A stretch of DNA of 8,371 nucleotides from Patescibacteria group bacterium UBA2772 (GTDB lineage Bacteria > Patescibacteriota > Minisyncoccia > Moranbacterales > DUUL01): the NCBI GenBank assembly GCA_002352545.1, contig DEIO01000023.1, forward strand, positions 1-8,371. The letters are read 5' to 3'. Below are positions 5,179-8,371 of this stretch, in pieces. Under the pieces are notes generated by a model. That model searched no databases and was not told where the DNA came from. It saw nothing but the letters and a program-made list of their open reading frames with translations. The stretch's first letter is position 1; the number at the start of each line of letters is the position of its first letter. A program made the translations under genes and the position numbers.

Positions 5179-7227
5179 TTATCCAAAACCTAAAATTCTT
5201 CCACCTTGGTAAACAATAAATGCAACTACCCATGCAATTATTGTAGTATAACTCGCCAAAAATAACGGCCATTTCCAAGAATTTGTTTCTTTTTTCACAA
5301 CTGCCAAAACAGCTACGCATGGCACATATAACAAAACAAAGACCATAAAAGCATAGGCAGATAATGGCGAAAAATCATTTTGAAGAGCATCGCTCAATGA
5401 AACTCCCACGCTATTTCCTATATCAACTGTGCCATACAAAGTTCCGAAAGTGCCAACAACAACTTCTTTAGCAACAAAACCAAAAAGAAGTGCCACTGAA
5501 GATTGCCAATTATCAAAACCGAGTGGTCTGAATACTGGAGAAACTGCTTGTCCAATTGTTCCAATTACACTTTCCGAAGAAGCATACTCAACTCCGACTG
5601 GAAAACTAGCTAGTACCCAAATAATAATAGAAAAAAACAAAATAACAGTTCCGGCTTTTCTAACAAAAGACCAAACTTTTTCCCAAACATGAATAACCAC
5701 CCCTTTCATAGTCGGCATTCGATATGACGGCAATTCAATAACAAAAGGCGAAGATAATTTTTTAAACATAAATTTTTTGAAAATAAAGCCAGCTATAATA
5801 GCCATCAATATTCCCAACATATAAATTGAAAAAATAATTAGTCCTTGATGCTTAGCAAAAAAAACACCTGTGAACAAAGCATATACCGGAAGACGAGCTC
5901 CGCATGAAATAAAAGGACTAATTAATATTGTAAGCAACCTATCTTTCTTATTTTCCAAAATCCTAGTCGCCATAATACCAGGAACGTTGCAACCAAAGCC
6001 TAGAATCAACGGAATAAAGGCCTTCCCATGTAAACCTATTTTATGCATAAACTTATCCATAATATATGCCACCCGCGACATATATCCAACATCCTCCATC
6101 AAAGCTATTAGTAAAAATAAAATACCTATTAACGGAACAAAAGTAAGCACACCACCAACACCACCAATCACTGCATCTGTTAAAAAGGAAATTAACCAGC
6201 CAGGCGCTCCCCAATATATTAAAAAAGTTGAAACTGTTTCACTAAACATACCAAAAATCTTTTCAATCCATTCCATTATTGGTGCAGACAACCTAAAGGT
6301 AAGCTGAAAAACAAAAAACATCACAGTAAAAAACAAAGGTATCCCCAAAAATTTATTCATCGCTATATCATCAAATTTTTCGGTAAAACTTTTTTTCTTA
6401 TCCTCTATTCTTTTTGAGATAACCTCTTTTTCTAGTCCTTTAATGAAACCATACCGAGCATCTGTCAATATTGTATTTATATCTTTATTATAAATATTCT
6501 GAAGATGATTTACGCTTTCCTGCAATTGTTTTTTTAACTCAAAACAATATGGCTTTTTAGTTAATTCCTGCTTTATTCGTAGATCATCCTCTAAAAGTTT
6601 CAAGCTCAACCAACCCAATCTAAATGGACTAATTTTTTCCTCGACTTTAATAAATTCTTGAATTTTTTGCAATTCATCATTTGTTTCGATTCCATAACTA
6701 AGTTTAATACCACTCGCTCTTTTTCTCTTCGAAATCTTAATCGCAGTATTTATTAATTCATCTATCCCTTTTTGTTCTCTTGCCTTAATAACAACAACTG
6801 GCACATCAAGTAATTTTGAAAGCTTTTTTGTATCAATTGAAACCTTTTTCTTTTCAAGTAAATCCACCATATTAAGTGCAATTACAAGCGGTTTTCCCAA
6901 TTCCATCAACTGAATAGTCATAAATAAATTACGAACTAAATTTTGAGCATCAATAATTTGAATTATAATATTGGGCTTTTCTTCCAAGATAAAATCCGAA
7001 GTAATGGCTTCTTCTTCTGTATAAGCTGTCAAGCTATAAGAACCAGGAAGATCAACAATTTTTATCTTCTTATCCTTAAAATTAAACAACCCTTCTTTTT
7101 TTTCAACCGTTTTACCGGGCCAATTACCTACATGTTGCCTAACCCCAGTTAGTGCATTAAATAAAGTTGACTTTCCAACATTTGGATTTCCGGTAAGTCC
7201 GATAACAAAATTAGATTTTTTTACCAT
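5179..7227 (-). CDS. feoB: ferrous iron transporter FeoB
   Basis: This 682-residue inner-membrane protein imports Fe(II) and couples transport to a cytosolic G-protein domain. All G motifs are visible: G1 GNPNVGKS (13-20), switch I VGNWPGKTVE with T40 (33-42), G3 DLPG (59-62), G4 NMVD (119-122) and a G5-like KAREQKG (148-154). A helical linker follows (about 165-290). The membrane domain runs from about 294 and includes LMEDVGYMSR (376-385), GFGCNVPGIMATR with C413 (410-422), SCGARLPVYALF with C442 (441-452) and the late segment LLYVPCVAVLAVV. These are the conserved Cys-containing gates of the family. The length is normal for a FeoB without the C-terminal FeoC-like extension, and no truncation is seen. 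Its ATG overlaps the end of feoA by 17 bp, and a GGAG lies 15 nt upstream, further than usual, so translational coupling to feoA is likely. It belongs to the regulator-feoA-feoB operon. Confidence 0.97.
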   Translation of the reverse strand: MVKKSNFVIGLTGNPNVGKSTLFNALTGVRQHVGNWPGKTVEKKEGLFNFKDKKIKIVDLPGSYSLTAYTEEEAITSDFILEEKPNIIIQIIDAQNLVRNLFMTIQLMELGKPLVIALNMVDLLEKKKVSIDTKKLSKLLDVPVVVIKAREQKGIDELINTAIKISKRKRASGIKLSYGIETNDELQKIQEFIKVEEKISPFRLGWLSLKLLEDDLRIKQELTKKPYCFELKKQLQESVNHLQNIYNKDINTILTDARYGFIKGLEKEVISKRIEDKKKSFTEKFDDIAMNKFLGIPLFFTVMFFVFQLTFRLSAPIMEWIEKIFGMFSETVSTFLIYWGAPGWLISFLTDAVIGGVGGVLTFVPLIGILFLLIALMEDVGYMSRVAYIMDKFMHKIGLHGKAFIPLILGFGCNVPGIMATRILENKKDRLLTILISPFISCGARLPVYALFTGVFFAKHQGLIIFSIYMLGILMAIIAGFIFKKFMFKKLSSPFVIELPSYRMPTMKGVVIHVWEKVWSFVRKAGTVILFFSIIIWVLASFPVGVEYASSESVIGTIGQAVSPVFRPLGFDNWQSSVALLFGFVAKEVVVGTFGTLYGTVDIGNSVGVSLSDALQNDFSPLSAYAFMVFVLLYVPCVAVLAVVKKETNSWKWPLFLASYTTIIAWVVAFIVYQGGRILGFG

Positions 7228-7435
7228 ATATTTTCAGTGCTTCTCCTTGACCTAAGGCAATTTGAGAATCAAAAATTTTAATAATTACAGGACAAAAATT
7301 ATCATTTTTAACAATTTCGATTTCAGAACCGTCAAATAGACCCAACTCTGAAATCCTACGTGAAAAATTTTTTCCACATTGCACACATGTTATTTTTATT
7401 TTTTCGCCCTTTTTAAATTCAGCTATACTTTTCAT
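7211..7435 (-). CDS. feoA: FeoA, small SH3-like partner of FeoB, with a CxxC motif
   Basis: The 74-residue protein has the FeoA fold signature: an N-terminal strand with a KKGEK turn (8-12), then RRISELGLFDGSEIEIV (26-42), and a C-terminal beta region ending GQGEALKIYGKKI, matching the SH3-like barrel of FeoA. FeoA is cytosolic and is thought to act on the FeoB G domain. Its fold also matches the C-terminal domain of long DtxR regulators, a domain missing from the short regulator encoded next door. An unusual trait is Cys17-Val-Gln-Cys20 plus Cys48, where most FeoA proteins have a flexible glycine-rich loop; this could bind iron or zinc. The start ATG is 12 nt after the regulator stop and has no clear Shine-Dalgarno site. 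The end overlaps feoB by 17 bp. Confidence 0.92.
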   Translation of the reverse strand: MKSIAEFKKGEKIKITCVQCGKNFSRRISELGLFDGSEIEIVKNDNFCPVIIKIFDSQIALGQGEALKIYGKKI

Positions 7436-7447
7436 ATTATTTATCTG

Positions 7448-7861
7448 TTAATCAATTGTTATAAAAATTTCCTTTCCACAAGAACAGACTTTCGAATTAT
7501 TCAAAAACTCAACTAATTTTTTTATTGTTTCATCTGAAAATGCATGCTCTAAACGGTGCGCTTCTTCTTTAATAGATTCTTTGTCTACTTTCAATACATT
7601 TTTTAAAAAAACCTCTATCACTCCATATTTGTATGTTAACTTTTGTGCTGCCATCAAACCTTTTTTTGTTAAATTAACCTTAGAATATAGCTCGATAGAA
7701 ACAAACCCTTGGGATTGCAAAATTTTTAACATTTTAGAAACTGCCGCTTTTGAAATATTCAATCGAGCAGCGATATCAACAGATTTTACTTTCCTTTCCT
7801 TCTCTTGTTCGATGATTTGATAAATTGCCCTGAGATAATCCTCCTGACTTTGATCTTTCAT
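7448..7861 (-). CDS. DtxR/MntR-family metal-dependent transcriptional regulator (short form)
   Basis: The 137-residue protein starts at ATG 7861; an in-frame TTG at 7879 would add six residues but gives no better start. A winged helix-turn-helix spans about 25-66 (KSVDIAARLNISKAAVSKML, then NLTKKG). The metal-binding dimerisation domain follows, with EEAHRLEHAFSDE (99-111). Compared with DtxR, D8 is at the M10/MntR-D8 position and H102, E105, H106 match the primary site (C102, E105, H106). E83 is kept, but the ancillary ligands H79 and H98 are Y79 and K98. The C-terminus ends in CSCGKEIF with C126 and C128, and the SH3-like domain is absent. As first gene of the operon with feoA and feoB, it probably represses iron uptake when Fe(II) (or Mn(II)) is plentiful. 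The metal cannot be decided from sequence. Confidence 0.92.
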   Translation of the reverse strand: MKDQSQEDYLRAIYQIIEQEKERKVKSVDIAARLNISKAAVSKMLKILQSQGFVSIELYSKVNLTKKGLMAAQKLTYKYGVIEVFLKNVLKVDKESIKEEAHRLEHAFSDETIKKLVEFLNNSKVCSCGKEIFITID

Positions 7862-7937
7862 AGTAAATTTATATTCCAAATTATTAATAAATAAAAAAAC
7901 TTAATTTCTAAGTTCTTTATCATTTCTACAATCGACA

Positions 7938-7957
7938 AAGTTAACCAGAGTTAACTT
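7938..7957. promoter_or_regulatory. putative operator of the DtxR-like regulator (regulator-feoAB promoter region)
   Basis: AAGTTAAC (7938-7945), 4 bp, GTTAACTT (7950-7957) form a perfect 8+8 dyad of 20 bp, about 77 bp before the regulator ATG. Size and symmetry resemble DtxR/IdeR boxes, which carry TTAGGTTAG-like half sites. A weak -10-like TGTAAT lies immediately upstream on the minus strand (7964-7959) without a convincing -35, so the start site would fall in the dyad. The rest of the 197-bp gap 7862-8058 is AT-rich and shows nothing else I can name. Function is inferred from position and symmetry. Confidence 0.55.
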
Positions 7958-8058
7958 AATTACATACCCCAATATACACCCTAAAACAAAAAAAGTCAAA
8001 ACAAAAAATCCTATTTCAATTTTAAGCAAAAACCTTTAAATATATAATAAAAAATTAT

Positions 8059-8223
8059 TTATTTTCTTCTCCAATCCTTGATCACTAAAATTCCCCGACT
8101 CTTATCTTCAATAGTCAATTTTTGTTTAGCTTTCCAACCATACTTATCAATCAGCTCTTTCGGAATATTAATTGAATAGCTATATTGACTATTCTTATTC
8201 AATTTTCGAATAATTTTCCCCAT
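8059..8223 (-). CDS. AbrB/MazE/SpoVT-like small DNA-binding protein
   Basis: This 54-residue reading frame runs from ATG 8223 to TAA 8059. It has the layout of a swapped-hairpin AbrB-type domain: a short basic start (MGKIIRKLNK), a first strand with YSYSINIPKELIDKYGW (14-30), where the INIPKEL turn is the hallmark, then KAKQKLTIEDKSRGILVIKD (31-50) as the paired strands, and a basic tail WRRK. Such proteins dimerise and bind DNA as antitoxins or as transition-type regulators. No toxin gene lies on its downstream side: the next gene, 197 bp away, is the metalloregulator. A partner, if any, would be upstream beyond the window. There is no Shine-Dalgarno site before the ATG. A strong-looking promoter and a palindrome precede it, suggesting autoregulation. 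Confidence 0.8.
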   Translation of the reverse strand: MGKIIRKLNKNSQYSYSINIPKELIDKYGWKAKQKLTIEDKSRGILVIKDWRRK

Positions 8224-8233
8224 TATTTTATTT

Positions 8234-8371
8234 TTAATTTTTAGATACCTCTATAGATGCATCTATCAATGTATCTATTCTAGCACCCACTCTTAAAAAT
8301 TTCAAATTATCAAAAAAATTAATGAATTTATGACCAATCATTAAAAGTGGCAGAAACGACGTGGCGAAACA
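8234..8371 (-). CDS. possible 3' end of an upstream minus-strand gene (partial, tentative)
   Basis: One minus-strand frame is open from the window edge to TAA 8236-8234, giving 45 residues that end RVGARIDTLIDASIEVSKN, and it stops 10 nt before the AbrB-like ATG. The last part shows a four-residue rhythm (IDTL, IDAS, IEVS). No family is recognised. It overlaps a good promoter and a 34-bp palindrome, so it may equally be a chance open frame. The DNA at the extreme right edge is less AT-rich than the rest, so some gene probably lies there. Confidence 0.25.
   Translation of the reverse strand, partial: CFATSFLPLLMIGHKFINFFDNLKFLRVGARIDTLIDASIEVSKN
8243..8276. promoter_or_regulatory. 34-bp double-dyad palindrome, putative operator of the AbrB-like gene
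   Basis: The core ATAGATGCATCTAT (8253-8266) is a perfect 14-bp palindrome. It is flanked at 4 bp on each side by AGATAC (8243-8248) and GTATCT (8271-8276), which are also symmetric to each other. Read as half sites, TAGATRC occurs at 8242 and 8254 and its complement at 8259 and 8271. Each same-orientation pair is 12 bp apart, about one helical turn. The element touches the -10 box and covers the predicted start site, a classic position for repression. Confidence 0.65.
8277..8305 (-). promoter_or_regulatory. promoter of the AbrB-like gene (extended -10)
   Basis: On the minus strand TTGAAA (8305-8300), exactly 17 bp, then TAGAAT (8282-8277), preceded by TGC, an extended -10 element. Predicted transcription starts near 8270, within the palindrome, giving a leader of about 47 nt. 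Confidence 0.6.

Larger units (their letters stand above)
4539..5219 (+). pseudogene. remnant of a large serine recombinase (C-terminal part only)
   Basis: The open frame starts at TTG 4539 or ATG 4566, but protein-like sequence begins only after a low-complexity ATT-rich stretch (about 4573-4600) that encodes a run of isoleucines. Residues about 33-134 of the frame resemble the coiled-coil and C-terminal region of large serine site-specific recombinases: a charged helix (KLARYKDEEATLEDFINKNK, 51-70), then FAKLANEIFINGTNEIKKEV (86-105), SLIASNIVIEDQKI and a KEPFVWLLK-type ending. In this family that NG-(N/T)-x-E-x-K(K/R) segment and the following SNI/L-strand are characteristic. The N-terminal resolvase catalytic domain with its active serine, the recombinase domain and the zinc ribbon are absent, so the fragment cannot catalyse recombination. 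After about residue 156 the frame translates the tRNA terminator, and from 169 the antisense of tRNA-Ser (RRGRDSNPG), so the tail is not real protein. It marks a former mobile element next to the tRNA. The family assignment is from motif memory, not a search. Confidence 0.6.

Noticed and set aside
5004..5219. C-terminal extension of the recombinase frame
   Set aside because: It encodes the tRNA terminator and the antisense of tRNA-Ser; the RRGRDSNPG-type sequence is the usual false translation of a tRNA T arm.
5870..6307. Plus-strand 145-codon open frame inside feoB
   Set aside because: It is antisense to conserved FeoB membrane segments and has no family features.

Overview
The window is a strongly AT-rich bacterial segment. 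Every confidently called gene ends in TAA, and no reading frame needs a recoded stop. The organism cannot be fixed from sequence alone. The AT-richness, the compact genes with few recognisable Shine-Dalgarno sites and the style of the serine-recombinase remnant fit Candidate Phyla Radiation (Patescibacteria)-like bacteria or another small AT-rich lineage; this is an inference. Nearly all real genes lie on the minus strand and read right to left.

Right part (about 5043-8371): a 54-residue AbrB/MazE-like DNA-binding protein (8059-8223) has a well-formed extended -10 promoter and a 34-bp two-layer palindrome upstream. It is followed by a ferrous-iron operon: a short DtxR/MntR-type metalloregulator (7448-7861), FeoA (7211-7435) and the FeoB transporter (5179-7227). 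The regulator has a dyad (AAGTTAAC-N4-GTTAACTT) upstream, which fits iron- or manganese-dependent autoregulation of the operon. Just beyond feoB lies tRNA-Ser(CGA) with its own promoter and an intrinsic terminator.

Middle (about 4303-5042): this looks like an integration boundary. A plus-strand remnant of the C-terminal part of a large serine recombinase abuts the 3' end of tRNA-Ser, and its open frame runs nonsensically through the tRNA terminator and the tRNA. Left of it, the 200 bp upstream of mod hold an unusual structure. Three copies of an 11-bp core, GTTCATCTATG, occur in alternating orientation. One copy contains the mod start codon, and the other two enclose two interlocking 10-bp inverted repeats arranged A-B-A'-B' (pseudoknot topology). 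This is the most interesting part of the window: it could be an RNA switch, an autoregulatory operator array or a recombination target for the restriction-modification locus.

Left part (291-4305): a two-gene Type III restriction-modification operon, mod (beta-class adenine methyltransferase) followed 4 nt later by res (helicase with a C-terminal PD-(D/E)XK nuclease). Positions 1-286 hold what may be the decayed 3' end of a plus-strand membrane-protein gene converging on res.

Together this reads as a defence island inserted at tRNA-Ser beside a core iron-uptake operon.
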